64,000 bases of DNA from Chrysoporthe austroafricana. Taxonomy: Eukaryota; Ascomycota; Sordariomycetes; Diaporthales; Cryphonectriaceae. Within the stretch, counting starts at the first letter, position 1, and each line of letters starts with the position of its first letter. The position numbers and the translations under genes are program-made. Shown in pieces: positions 45,529 to 57,676 of the stretch. A model generated the notes under the pieces. The model worked only from the letters and a program-made list of their open reading frames with translations. It had not been told where the DNA came from and did not search any database. Where the stretch lies: positions 3,658,001-3,722,000 of the forward strand of contig JYIP02000003.1 in the NCBI GenBank assembly GCA_001051155.2, in the 5' to 3' direction.

Positions 45529-47453
45529 ATGCATCCCGGCAGAAGCAGCCTCCAGGGCCGCAGCATCTGGTCCTGCGGGCCATGCACGATCCTCCTCCTT
45601 TCTGTGGTCCTACCCCGGGACGCTGCAGCGATGTTCCAGGGCTCCGGGAAGCGCGACACCATTCACCGCGTCTTCAAGGTCAAGGTCACGGAGGATGTGA
45701 GAATCTTGTCGAGTGATGCCGCCACGAAGGAGAAGCGCGCTGGGAGTGAGTGCCCGGCGAGTTACTCCCTCTGTGCTGCATCACTAGGCGGAGATTGCTG
45801 TCCAGAGAACTATGCCTGCGCCCAGAGTTCCTGCTATGCGACCACAGCCGCGGTCTCGACCTGCCAGGGACGGACGGGCTATTTTGCATGCCCTCTCTCG
45901 CTTCAAGGAGGATGCTGTCCACAAGGTCAGTAGGGGTGTTGTCAGCCGTGTGATTTAGAATGCGCACGATCTCAAACTGGCCCAGTCCTACTAACTTGCT
46001 CTTCTCAGGTCTTGCGTGCGCGTCAGGTGGGTGCACGGCACCTGCTGGAGCCACATATGCGCAGACTTGCCCGACCGGATACTTCCTCTGTCCCTCCTCC
46101 ATGAACTATGGATGCTGTGAGACCGGAATGGGTTGTGCTGTCAGCTCCTGCTACGCTACATCCCCCTCGACCACGACGATCACGTACACAACAACGACAG
46201 GAGATAGTTCTGCGGTGACGATCACCACTACGTCCGTTACTACGCCGACGTCGCCAACCAGCGCATCTTCCAGCTCGGGCGATGGCGCTGTCGCCAAGTT
46301 CTTTCCCTCGACCGAGCCAAAAGTTGCATCCACTTCGGACTCCGGCTCATTGGGGAAGAGTGGTGGTCTGTCGAAGGGTGCGATCGGCGGCATTGTCGCT
46401 GGGGCTGCTGTGGTCCTCATCGCGGTCCTCGTCGCGGCATTCTTCGTCATACGCCAACTCAAACGCACCGAGAAGGTCGTTCAGTCGCATAGAGAAACAA
46501 CGTCTGGGACCCGTACGAGGCGGGACATCGAGAAGAAATCTGAGAGCCACGCGCACCTTGGTCCTACGCCGACCGAAGTCGACGCCCTGGACAACGATCC
46601 CCTCATGATGGAGTCGAGCACCGCATCACCAAGGAGACCGCACCCGCAGCCCTATGGGAGCAACGGCAGGTCACGGAGCGGGTCTGATGCACCGAGCCAA
46701 CCTAGCGTGTGGAGCGGCCCGTCAGCAGGCATGAGGAACACGCCCAGCTTGGCCTCGGATACCGGTGATAATAGCAGAGGATACTTCGAGCTCCCGCCAC
46801 GAGAGCACGAGCGGCCGGGCGGTCGACCTGCGGTGCGGCACAGCATGGCCAGCACCGTGGACTCGGCGGCTCAGTACAATTATCACAATTTTGTGTACGC
46901 ACCGTCACATGGTCGGCATCCCAGTGAGGCGAGCGAGCTGTCGGCGGGCAGTGACGAGTACGGCTCGCAGCGAGGTGCTGGGTCTCCTTACGGCCACACA
47001 TTTGAGCTCGGTGTGGAAGGCGAGTTCAGGCCCGAGCTCCCCGGTTCCGATACTGAGACTGAGAGCAATGGGCCGCATGGGGCCCACGGTCGGCGCTCTC
47101 CGCAACAACACAGGCGACAGTCTACGAATCCAAGTATTAACAATGTCGTGTCGCCGATATCGACGAGCACGATCAACAGGCCACCACTAACACATGCGAA
47201 CCGTGCGAGGCGAAGGGGGACTAGCAATGTGAGTCCTCTGGACGGCCAGAGCGGCGGAGAGGGGGCAGGTAGCGCATTGGGGAGCATCGACGAGTCGATG
47301 AATGGGACGCGTTCACTGCATGGACATTACGGCCCGCCTGTTACGGGACCGGTGAGCGTACCAGCCATGGACTTGGCTGCCATGCCAGGCTTCGTGCCGT
47401 TGGAGAGTCATAGTGAAGTGAGGCCCAGCCAAGATGGGTCCCGGAGGCAGTGA
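45529..47453 (+). CDS. Cys-rich single-pass membrane protein, wall-sensor-like architecture
   Basis: Exons 45529-45925 and 46009-47453 (613 residues) are joined through a codon within CCPQG. A hydrophobic N-terminal segment (CTILLLSVVL) could be a signal peptide. Three Cys-rich modules follow, each like CP-YxLC-xxG-CCP-C-SSCYAT (about residues 75-180), then a Ser/Thr-rich stalk, one membrane helix (GGIVAGAAVVLIAVLVAAFF near residue 255) with a basic stop-transfer RQLKR, and a 340-residue disordered cytoplasmic tail rich in Ser, Gly, Pro and His. This layout (extracellular Cys-rich head, mannosylatable stalk, single helix, long tail) resembles fungal wall-stress sensors, but the head is not a WSC domain I can confirm. 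The function is open. Confidence 0.78.
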
Positions 47454-48539
47454 CGGGCTCGGCGATCTAGAATGATAGCAAGCTTTCCCCCCGGAGAACA
47501 TTTTTGATTGGAAATTTATACTATAGGCGTTCTGAGTTCTTTGGCATCTGGGGTAGGTCTATGAGATACTACAGCGGGCGTTCAAGGAGAGAGACAGGCG
47601 GATATTGAGCCATTCATGGTCCCCACGGCTTCTCTGGGGACATCCATCTCATGGTAGTTTGCACTAATGTCGTCACGAAGTCGACAGCTTGATATTGAAA
47701 ACATAATTACCTTTCTTGCCCTTGCAAAGCAATCCATCTGAGGTGCGCAATTTTGTCGTGAATTGGCAGGTTATTTATAGCAGCCTGGTTTCGCTCCATG
47801 TGGACTTCGTGTCCGGAGACATTCCAGTATTTCGTAGCGTGTCCGTCGCGTTTCCGGAACCGATGGTCCGCAATGGATCTTTCGGAGAGACGCTACGTTC
47901 TACCTGACGAATTCCTTCTAAGGAGGGTGTTGTTCATGTAGGCGCATCGCGTGTAGTAAGGTAGATAGTGACGACAGCTCGAGGACACATTGTTTGACAA
48001 TGTTATTTAGAGTGACGGAAACGGCCAACGCGTGATCTGTAAAGTATTGAGGATGAAAGACGCCGACTATAAACAATACCGCAGAGTGAGAGACGTGACT
48101 AGGTCTTAAAAGCGTCCACCTCTAGCTAGCTTAGTGAACGGTGGAAAGAATCCAGGCGTACATTTGTGGAAGGTGAATTTGAACCGTGAGATGTGTCAGA
48201 AAATGGGGCAGATACCCACTTGGGGGAACGAGGACGTTCACAGAGTGATGGGCTGGGCAAGGGTGCAGAAGGGATATTCGATTTTTGGTGACGCTCAGGT
48301 ACCGGAGCCTTACGCAGAGGATTTCAGCAGGGTAAAGGTCTCGGATCTGGTCAGGTCAAGCTGTGTGAGATTGGCTGGCGCTCCGCAAAGGGCATTGAGA
48401 TATTGCGGCATCGACCAACGCCAGCCTGCAATATCTGGGGTCTCTCACTAAACGCTTCGATGCCATAGGCCTCGCCCTATGGCTCAGGGCCTTCTCGCCT
48501 GGCCGCACAGCAGCAGACAGTGGGGAATCTGCTCCTTGA
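47454..48539. other. Intergenic between converging genes
   Basis: No supported gene; 3' flanks of the Cys-rich membrane protein and the GH31 gene. A plus-strand frame at 48134-48451 has no motif. Confidence 0.4.
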
Positions 48540-50555
48540 TCACACCCGTTCGAACACCGGCATCTTCTCTAGAGGCGTTCCAACCTCTTCTGTCGTACCG
48601 CCTTCGAACGTTTTCTCGCCTTCCATCTCCCTCCATCTCCCGCCCTTGGGGAAGTACACTTTCCTCTTGGTCAGCCTGGCGTACAGCACGGGGGCGACGA
48701 GGTATTTATTGCCAAACATATACTCGTCCTCCACCTCCCATGCCTTCCTGTCGCCGGGAAACTCCAAGAACAGCGTCCGGATGACCGGTGTTCCCTTTTC
48801 AGTCGCCTCTTTCATAAGACGCCTCACGTACTCGCGCATGCTCTCCCTGAGCTTCAAGTAACGCTCCAATATCACGCCAACCTCCTCTCCGTACGACCAT
48901 ACCTCGTTATCCGCGCCTGATGAGCATCTACCGCCACCACTGTCGCCCAGCGGTTGCTTGTTCGGGTATCGGTCTCCGTGAAGTCTCATGACAGGCAGGA
49001 ACGTACCCCACTGGAACCAGCGCACAAGCAGCTCCCTGAAGCCGGGGTCGTTGGGATCTCCACCATGGAAGCCACCAATATCCGTCGTCCAGTGAGAGAT
49101 GCCGGCGATGCCCATGTTTAGTCCCGCGACGAGTTGGCTGCGCAGGCTGCCCCAACTGCTTGCTATATCGCCGCTCCAGACCAGAGCACCGTACTTCTGG
49201 CTGCCTGCCCACGCACAGCGGACAAGATTGACAGTGTTCGGGTCCTGTCCTCTGAACTTGCCGCTACCGTCGCCCGCCAGTGCCCCCTCGTAGAAGGCCT
49301 GTGAGTACTGCCGTGGGTAGATATTGCCGATCGCAAGCGAAGGGCCGAGGTGATACCTCCAGTTATCAAAATCGTACACCCGGTACTCAGGCTCCGCCTC
49401 GTCAAGCCAAAACAGCCGGATCCCATACTGCCCGTAATTCTTGGCGGCCTTACCCCAGACATAGCTCCTCGCCTCGGGGTTCGTCGCGTCGAAGTGCACC
49501 GTATCCCCCTGGAAATCCATCACCGCCCTGAACCCGCGCTCGCTTCGAATGAGCAGGCCCCTCTCGAGCATTTCGGACCAGTTCTCGCTCTCGGACTGGA
49601 CTGTGGGCCAGATGCTCACCATAGGCTCAATCCCCAGGGAGCGCAGCTCATCCACCATGGCCTGCGGGTCGGGCCAGTATACGGGGTCGAAAGACCACTC
49701 GCCTTGTGCGCGCCAGTGGAAGAAGTCGATGACGAGCACGTCAATCGGGAGACCGCGCCGCTTGTACTCCCTCGCCACGGCCAGGACCTCATCCTGCGTC
49801 TGGTAGCGGAGCTTGCTCTGCCAGAAGCCGAGGCCGTACTCGGGCATCATGGGTGGTTTCCCGGTGACGGTGCAGTAGGCCTCGACGATGTCCTTCGGGT
49901 CTGAGTCGGCAACGATCCAGTAGTCCAGTTTTGTCGTGCTCGAGGAGGAGAAGGACATGATGTTCGTCCCGAGCACGGCGCGCCCGACGCTCGGGTTGTT
50001 CCAGAGGAGGCCGTAGCCCAAACTGCTCAGCAGAAAAGGCACGCTAGCCTGGCTGTTGCGTTGGGCCATCTCCAGATCGCAGCCCTTGATATTCAGGTAG
50101 GGCTGTTGGTACTGCCCCATGCCATACAGCTTCTCATCGCGTGAGACGGACTCGAGGCGCATCGTGAGCGCATAGTCCCCGCCCACGTTGGGCTTGAAAT
50201 CTCGAGCCTCCACCACCAGTGCCGAGGCCTTCGGGTCGCGCACATCAGTGCGCGTGCGGTGGTACTCCTCTAAGATGAGCGTGTTTGTGATTGCATTGTA
50301 CATTGTAACCTTGCCGCGGCGGGATATGGTCGCGCGGACGTTCCCATTCGTGATGGTCGCGTGATCACCTTCTGGGTCGATGTTTATCTGAGGGTCGGGC
50401 GTAGGAGGAGCCGGCTCGTCGAGGGCCCAGTCCTCCAGGGGCATGCTGGCACATTTCGTGGCGCGTACGCGCAAGGCGTTGGGACCCCATGGGCAGATGA
50501 TGAGGGTCTCGTGGTCGTAGGTGTAAATAAGCTGGGCGGGCTCCTGGGCGAACAT
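48540..50555 (-). CDS. GH31 alpha-xylosidase/alpha-glucosidase
   Basis: A single intact exon of 671 codons. The GH31 catalytic core is clear. WLDEAEPEY carries the nucleophile Asp at residue 385, and GALVWSGDIASSWGSLRSQ carries the acid/base Asp at residue 463. Upstream are LGFWQSKLRYQTQDEVL and PIDVLVIDFFHWRAQGEW, and downstream are HWTTDIGGFHGGDPNDP and RWFQWGTFLPVMRLHGDR. The WLDEAEPE form is characteristic of YicI-like alpha-xylosidases that release xylose from xyloglucan fragments, so that is the preferred activity; alpha-glucosidase is the alternative. No signal peptide is visible, suggesting an intracellular enzyme that works on imported oligosaccharides. The first in-frame ATG (50555) gives a full N-terminal domain. 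Confidence 0.9.
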   Translation of the reverse strand: MFAQEPAQLIYTYDHETLIICPWGPNALRVRATKCASMPLEDWALDEPAPPTPDPQINIDPEGDHATITNGNVRATISRRGKVTMYNAITNTLILEEYHRTRTDVRDPKASALVVEARDFKPNVGGDYALTMRLESVSRDEKLYGMGQYQQPYLNIKGCDLEMAQRNSQASVPFLLSSLGYGLLWNNPSVGRAVLGTNIMSFSSSSTTKLDYWIVADSDPKDIVEAYCTVTGKPPMMPEYGLGFWQSKLRYQTQDEVLAVAREYKRRGLPIDVLVIDFFHWRAQGEWSFDPVYWPDPQAMVDELRSLGIEPMVSIWPTVQSESENWSEMLERGLLIRSERGFRAVMDFQGDTVHFDATNPEARSYVWGKAAKNYGQYGIRLFWLDEAEPEYRVYDFDNWRYHLGPSLAIGNIYPRQYSQAFYEGALAGDGSGKFRGQDPNTVNLVRCAWAGSQKYGALVWSGDIASSWGSLRSQLVAGLNMGIAGISHWTTDIGGFHGGDPNDPGFRELLVRWFQWGTFLPVMRLHGDRYPNKQPLGDSGGGRCSSGADNEVWSYGEEVGVILERYLKLRESMREYVRRLMKEATEKGTPVIRTLFLEFPGDRKAWEVEDEYMFGNKYLVAPVLYARLTKRKVYFPKGGRWREMEGEKTFEGGTTEEVGTPLEKMPVFERV

Positions 50556-51018
50556 CTTGGGTGGTGGAGATACAACCCGGATGTAATCTCTCTGCTATAC
50601 GTTAAGAGAGAAGGAAGTAGGTGCAAGAGGGTCGTAGGATGAGTCAAGGCAGAAGGGGTTCATTTTGTTGAAGAGCTGGCCCGGCACAACACCTCGGGGC
50701 ATCATCATCGCGAGATCTGGAAAAACATGAGGCAGCCGGTCCAATGGTGATGGAGTGGACAGCGTGTCGGCCGCCGGAGTTACACGATGAAGTGGGGAGC
50801 CGTCGGAAACATGAGCTGCACCCTTACGTGAAAGCAGCACCAGATAGTTCTACTAGATGTAAACACGAGTTAAGGAGAGCAAGTTAGCAAAGATCTACGA
50901 CCTATTTTCTAAGGCTCTAGATTTGAATATAAGAAAAGAAAGCGGTACAAAAGGCATGCCAGTACCATCGGGTTATGTCAAGCTATATAAGATCCATATC
51001 TGGCCTAGTATTTCCGAT
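50556..51018. other. Intergenic
   Basis: Upstream region of the GH31 gene; nothing else seen. Confidence 0.4.
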
Positions 51019-51105
51019 GCCCGCATGGCTTAGTGGTACAGCGTCGCACTCGTAACTCACATTTACGCAATGCGAAGATCCCTCGTTCGATTCGGGGTGT
51101 GGGCA
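51019..51105 (+). tRNA. tRNA-Thr(CGU) with intron
   Basis: Cloverleaf with acceptor GCCCGCA/TGTGGGC (one G-T pair), D stem GCT/AGC, anticodon stem TCGCA/TGCGA and anticodon CGT at 51051-51053. A 15-nt intron follows position 37. The T arm is CCTCG/CGGGG around TTCGATT, and the discriminator is A. A T-rich terminator follows. Confidence 0.9.
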
Positions 51106-53908
51106 ACTTGTTTTTATTTCCAAAGTTGAACTATACTATCGAGGAATCCTACGACGGATAGCACACACATTGAGTTTTTTTTTGGGGGGGTTTTTCTCCC
51201 CTTCTCAACGAAGTGGACAGTAGACGTTCCTACTACGTAATATCACCACCGTTCCTTCCCTCGTAAGCCGTCAAATCATGTCCAAAGTTCGGGTAACTTG
51301 AGTACCTAATTAATTAATGCAATTTTTTTGATTCAACATGGTGAGGGCCTCAAGCATTGAAATCGGTGATTTTGGGCAGGAAACGGCCGCATATGATCTG
51401 AGGCAGATATGTTGCCGTTCAGAATATTCTCAAGTCAGGATCAGGGCTAGCTGATTTCCTCCCAACGGCTCCATGTGTGGAAAAGTGGAGCAACCAGCAC
51501 CCTAACCCTGGCATTTCTGTGCTCTATATATTTATGGCTGAGCACTACACGGCCATTTTCACTCTCTTTTGTAATGGCTCCCTAGGAATAGACCATTCAC
51601 TCAGCCCACCGTATCTAGAGCACGCTGTTAATCCGGCGTGGTCCTTCGCAAATCATCTAGACGGGTCAGCGAGGGCAGCTTAGCATGCGGCTCGGTCTGG
51701 CCGACCGAGGAGCCTAGTGGAACAAGGCTGGACTAGCATCTTACATCTAAAGTTGACCTTGTTCCACCTTGGCATGCCATGCAGCCTCCCTGCTGGTGGT
51801 AACTTTTCTACAGTCTCACGAGCACATCTCTATGTACAGCACGAACTGGCTACCTTATCAACAGGTTCAGGAATGAGTGACTTTGTGGCTGTAGGCACGA
51901 TACCGTGCAAAATTTGAATAATCGTCCTTCCCCATCTACAAGGTCCTGCTTGGTAATGATAGGCAGGGCTGCAGCATGGGTGCAACTTGCTAGCTAGTGG
52001 GGGAGGACTATGCGTTGAATTGGTGATCACAGAAAGGGACGATGTGGGGGGGGGGGGGTTTTCTTACTCTGAGATTTACAAGGTCAATTGATTTCTCAAC
52101 TCGCTCTGCGATAAAACTCTTAATTGCTATTCTTAAATAGAAATATGAAGAAATACAAAAAGAGGACGCTTTACCAGTGGGGGATCCTGCGTACCCCAAC
52201 CCTTAGGATACTGCCTTCGACCTGGCCTCCCCGTCAAGGCTGGGCTTCATGCCTGCGTTCGCCACCGCGGCAAAATAAACCATAAAAAGCTAAGAAACAA
52301 GAAGAAGGAAGGAAAATCACTGTGGACAGTCGCAAGACATGTTGGTTTTGTTTTATTTTTGGTCATTTTCTTTTGGCCGGGCAGATGAGCGTGGCCACTT
52401 GTGGTCTCTTGCTTCTCTCAGCAACGGAGTGAGGCTGTCGGTCGCTTAAGTCAGCTAAAATCGCGATCCGCTTCGGGTCGTCCATAAGTTTCCAAGCTTT
52501 GATGCCAACGGCCAGGCCGGCGGCTAAACGGCAGTGTCGTGCCGGTCCGGCCTCGGGGCAACGTGTTGGCTCGCTGTATGATCTTGAAGCCATGCTCGTC
52601 ACAGTCACTGAGTAGGTTGCCTCCCAGGATGATTCCGAATCCCGGGTTACGCGTTCAACAGGGTAGACACAGTACATGAGACACAGGCTTCAACTTGAGA
52701 TGAACCGCGGCCATATGGTCACCGGCGTCAATGAGGACCTTCACGCCGGTAGCCAGATCCGTGAGGGTATACTACAGGGTATACCGGGGGTCCTACGACC
52801 TCTTGATCGAGCCTAGTTAGGCAGCAGAAATTGGATGGTCGTCGCACGGATCGACGACCTCACGCTCTCACGTGGCGAAGGTTGGCACTAACCTTCTCCG
52901 CATGATCAGCAGCAGATCCAGCGTTCGGCAGGTTCCTGAAGTACAAATACCCTGAACCCGGGACGGGCACGACGTCCAATGGGCCAACTGCATGCGTCAC
53001 GAAAGACACTCGCCGTACAGCACTGCGAAACACGAAGGCGAGCGCGACTATCCGTAGCGGGATTGCTTCGTATTCAAGAAATTTCTCCTCTCGCTGAATA
53101 TCTCCCTGCCCCCGTCTTCCAGGCGACGGGGCCACCGACTGATCCGAGAGTACGTGCGTAGACTTTTCTTAGACCCTGCTCACACCACGTCAGGGGGTGC
53201 TCTCGTCTCGACTTCTGTGCCGGTATCCAAGATTAGGACCCCTAGATCCCTATCGGGCTTGACCGTAGTGCTTGTCGCGGCGTTTGCTTTTCTATGAGCC
53301 CTTCTCCTACTCGTCTCGTATCCCGTACAGAGCATACGAGCACGTAGGTATCTAATTACAGAGCGGCTACTCTGTCACCAAATTTCGCGCTAATGAGCAT
53401 GGCTGACGACGCAAGTCCGCGCAAGACACGCTGGCCATCCTCGGGCCCTGCCGGCATCCCGCCCCTCGTGTAGCATAGCTCTGTCTCATGTGCCGTGGCT
53501 GTTTCTGAGCCGCATCGCCAAATCACCACAGCCCGGTGTCATGTCTTCTGGTCCCACCACCGTGGGTCGAACCCATGGTCAAGGTGCCAAAGCCGTGCCA
53601 ATCGCCATGGGTGACGACGACGGGACCCCGGCTGCTGAGCCCCACAGGCCGGGCCAGCTTCTCTTGCGCCTCAGAAATGGGCAACTTTGACAGGCCCCTT
53701 TTCCCTCGTTCGAGATGAATGAATATGGCGGCCCTCCCCATGGGGTGGCTCACCTTGACAGGCCTCTCCTGCCTGTCTTCTCTGGGTCTCGGTCTTTTGG
53801 CCGTCTGTTGTCCATCTTACACTTGACGGCATTGCTTTACCTATTGGAATTCCCATTAGTATTCTGTGTTCACGTCCGACACGTGAATGCTGGTAGCGCG
53901 GTCTCACT
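51106..53908. other. Long intergenic stretch
   Basis: No supported gene in 2.8 kb. It has a T/G homopolymer patch near 51175-51190 and a 13-nt G run at 52046-52058. The remaining frames are short and without motifs. Confidence 0.4.
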
Positions 53909-55576
53909 ATGAAGCCCTCATTAGCAACCTCGCTATGGCTGGCGAGTATAACACCGCTGGTCTCGGCGGCCGTGAATATCGATTGGACCTCAGATTGTGA
54001 GTCTAAACAACCCCCTCTCCTGGCATCTGGGCCATAACCTCCCGTCGCTGGCCTTTGGTGCCATTCCCTCCGCCGTGAATGTGAGCTGATTGAATATCTG
54101 CCAGCCTCGATCAAGGCCGGAGCTAAAACAATAGCATACGGTCTAATGAAATACTATACCGGTAACAATACCGGTGACGTCCCAGGAAATCTGCCGGACC
54201 CCTATTACTGTGCGTCTTCCCCCCGGCTGTCCGACCCCGGCCAACTTTGTTGATGCTAATCAACGCTGTACAGGGTGGGAAGCAGGAGCTCTGTTTGGTA
54301 CTATGGTGGATTACTGGGCATACACGGGTGACACGGCATACGTGAACGAGACTTTCACGGCAATGCAGCACCAAGTCGGCACGGACAACGACTTCATGCC
54401 CGCGAACCAGACGAAGGACGAAGGAAATGATGAGTATGTACTCAGCGAGCATACCTTAGCCCCGTTGAGAAGCGGCACGCCACGCCTGATGACTCCCTAC
54501 TGACCAAGTCCCACAGTCAAGGTTTCTGGGCCCTCGCGGCCATGACTGCCGCTGAGACTAACTTCCTCAACCCGAACGACACATCCGTGGGCGGCGTGCA
54601 GTGGCTGGCACTCGCCCAGGCCGTGTTCAACGAGTACGCTACCCGGTGGGACACGGGCGACTGCGGCGGCGGCCTGCGGTGGCAGATCTGGACATTCAAC
54701 AACGGCTACACGTACAAGAACTCGATCGCCAACGGCTGCTTCTTCGACATCGGCGCGCGCCTGGCCCGCTACACGGGCAATGACACGTATGCGGACTGGG
54801 CGAACACCATCTACGACTGGATGGAGACTGTTGGGTTCATCGACGCAGAGTACAACGTCTTCGACGGCGCGGGCTTCGGCAGCGGCTCGGGCAACTGCAC
54901 TGATATCGACAAGACGCAGTGGACGTACAACGCTGGCATCTGGATGCACGGCGTCGCGACCATGTACAACATCACCAACGGCACCACGCAGGCCAAGTGG
55001 AAGACGCGCCTGGACGGCATTCTGAACCGCACAGCGGAGCACTTCTTCAACAACAGCATCCTGTATGAGCCCGCCTGCGAACCCCAGGGCACTTGCACCA
55101 CCGACTCGCTCAGCTTCAAGGCCTACCTCATGCGCTGGCTCGCCGGCACCGCCCAGATGGCCTCGTACACCTGGGAAACCATCGCGACGCTCATGTCAAC
55201 GTCCGCCAAGTACGCCGCTCTGCAGTGCGACGGCACGGCGACCACGGCCGACGGGTACAAGGGATTGAGCGGCACCGCGTGCGGCCTGAAGTGGACCGAG
55301 GGCTCGACATGGGACGGCACCAATGGCGTGGGGCAGCAGATGGCCGCGCTCTCGGCCGTGGTCTACTCGCAGGTTATGGCGTGGACCCCTGAGATCTACT
55401 CCGAGAACACCGGCGGCACCTCGACTGGTGACCCGTCCGCCGGCGCGGAGAAGACCGAATCGTCGCTAACCACGCTCGCGACGATCACTACCGGAGATCG
55501 AGCAGGCGCGGCCTTCCTGACTATGGCGACTGTGGGCGGCTTGCTTGCTGGGTGCTTCTTCATGGTCAAAGATTGA
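53909..55576 (+). CDS. GH76 endo-1,6-alpha-mannosidase (Dcw1/Dfg5 family), GPI type
   Basis: Exons 53909-53996, 54105-54209, 54274-54433 and 54517-55576 (470 residues) keep frame. A signal peptide (MKPSLATSLWLASITPLVSA) is followed by the GH76 fold: WWEAGALFGTMVDYWAYTGD, then the catalytic Asp pair in GNDDQGFWALAAM at residues 117-118, whose second Asp codon is split by the third intron. Further on are GGGLRWQIWTFNNGYTYKNS, TYADWANTIYDWM and TYNAGIWMHGVATMYNIT. The C-terminus ends in a Ser/Thr stretch and a hydrophobic GPI-addition signal (FLTMATVGGLLAGCFF). Family members at the cell surface process GPI glycans and help attach GPI proteins to the wall. Several N-glycosylation sequons are present. 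The gene looks intact. Confidence 0.92.
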
Positions 55577-56047
55577 AGGGGGGGGGAGGCATATATGGCA
55601 TAAGGCTGTGCAGTAGGCTCTGCTCTTACGGGATTAATCACGTCGCAATAAGTTGGATAGACGCATCGACGAGGTTGGACTGGCTAGACTTCGGGTTCAT
55701 GGCATGGCGTCTGGAGTACTATTCACATGTCCGGATGGGCAAAGTATCCGCGACGGCTGAGCATAACACAAGAAATGCAAAATATGATTTTGCCTACCTC
55801 GCAATCCAGATCACTCTGCACGGATTTTGATCTTTGATAGTGTGCTTTTCTCAAAAGATTGCCGGTAGGACGGATGGTGGATACCTTGCTGCTAATCGTT
55901 AGGGCCCTCGGTAGGGGGTGTCCCGCCCATGAGTGGAGCAACTCATGAACTCGACCTGAAAACCACATGTCTGCTTGTCAACTGCTTGGATCAGATTCAG
56001 GCGATAAGTCCCGTCGAAACGTCAGTCCGATTCTCCAACTGCCCATC
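55577..56047. other. Intergenic
   Basis: A short promoter region; nothing else seen. Confidence 0.4.
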
Positions 56048-57676
56048 ATGGAAAACCCTCGAGTGACGACTAAAGTGGTCATCGTCGGCGGCGCAGGTAC
56101 CATGGGCTCCTCGACAGCTCTGCATCTGATACGGGCCGGCTACGCTCCCGCAAACATAACAGTCCTCGACGTCTACCCTTTCCCTTCGGCCCAGTCTGCC
56201 GGTAACGACCTTAACAAGATTATGGGAATCCGTGTGACGAACAAAGCCGAGGTTCAGCTAAGCCTGGAAGCCGCTGATATGTGGAACAATGATGACCTCT
56301 TCAAGCCGTTCTTCCACAAGACCGGCAGGGTAAGTGAGACTTGTATTGCTTCGGTGCTACGATAGAATCTGATTCCTCCCTACCGATTATCCAGATGGAT
56401 TGTGAAGTCTCTGAAGACGGCGTTGCCGCGCTGCGCCGTGAGTATGAGATTCTACTTGACGCAGGACTGGGAGAGGCGCACGAGTGGCTAGACAGCGAAG
56501 ACAAGCTGCTTGATAAGGTGCCACTGTTACCTCAAGATAGTGTCAAGGTTGGACCGATGAACCTCTATCCTCCGCCTTCGTACAGCTGTTGCTAAAACCC
56601 CTTATTATTTGCAGGGATGGAAAGCCATTTACAGTCACGATGGAGGGTGGCTGGCGGCTGCCAAAGCAATCAACGCAATCGGCGAATTCTGTCGAGACCA
56701 AGGAGTCAGGTTTGGCTTCGGCAGGTGAGATAGACACCGAACATAATCTAGGGGGGAGAAATGATGCTGACGAGAATGAGCGGCAGCGCCGGCTCCTTCA
56801 AACGACCACTCTTTGGGAGCGATGAGTCAAGATGCATTGGAGTCGAGACGGAGGACGGAACGCAGTACTTCGGCGACAAAGTTGTCCTAGCTGCTGGGGC
56901 ATGGAGTCCGACTCTGGTCGATCTGGAAGACCAGTGTTGCTCCAAGGTGAGCAAGGCATCGCTTCTCACCCGACAAGAAATATCCGCTGACTGTCCTCAA
57001 GGCCTGGGTGTATGCGCATATCCAGCTCACCCCTGAAGAGGCTCTTGAATACAAAGGCGTGCCAGTGGTATACCATGGCGACATTGGCTTCTTTTTCGAA
57101 CCCAACGAGAACGGCATTATCAAAGTCTGTGATGAATTCCCAGGTTTCACGAGATATAAGATGCACCAGCCGTACGGTGCCGAGTCACCTAAGCCAGTAT
57201 CAGTTCCGCGATCTCACGCAAAGCACCCAACGGACACGTATCCCGATGCATCTGAGTTGACGATCCGCAAGGCGATCTCGACGTACCTGCCGCGCTTCAA
57301 AGACAAGAAGCTGTTCAATCGGGCCCTTTGTTGGTGTACAGACACGGCAGATTCCTCGCTGCTGATTTGCGAACATCCTAAGTGGAAGAACCTCATCCTG
57401 GCCACAGGGGACAGTGGGTGAGTGGCACACAGACATTCTGTATACTGAGATGAATGATGATAGCACTTACACATATGCAGGCATACGTTCAAATTATTGC
57501 CGAGCATAGGAAAACACGTCGTTGAGCTGATCGAGGGCAACCTCGCGGAAGACTTGGCTCATGCATGGCGTTGGCGACCAGGCTCAGGGGACGCCCGCAG
57601 GTCCACTCGCGCAGGACCTGCTAAGGATCTTGCAGATATGCCCGGTTGGAACCACGACGAAGATTCCAGCGTATGA
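56048..57676 (+). CDS. Fructosyl amino-acid oxidase (amadoriase), FAD-dependent
   Basis: Six exons keep frame: 56048-56329, 56395-56547, 56615-56724, 56787-56946, 57002-57417 and 57481-57676 (438 residues, the usual size). The FAD-binding Rossmann motif is VVIVGGAGTMGSSTALHLI at residues 10-28. GWLAAAKAIN, KVVLAAGAWSPTLVDLE and the C-terminal CWCTDTADSSLLICEHP (Cys for covalent flavin) and LATGDSGHTFKLLP are typical of this family. The enzyme oxidatively splits fructosyl amino acids formed by glycation, giving amino acid, glucosone and H2O2. It has no C-terminal SKL-like peroxisome signal (ends DEDSSV), unlike many fungal homologues. Sarcosine oxidase is the main alternative. The second intron has an unusual GTTGGA donor. 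Confidence 0.88.
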
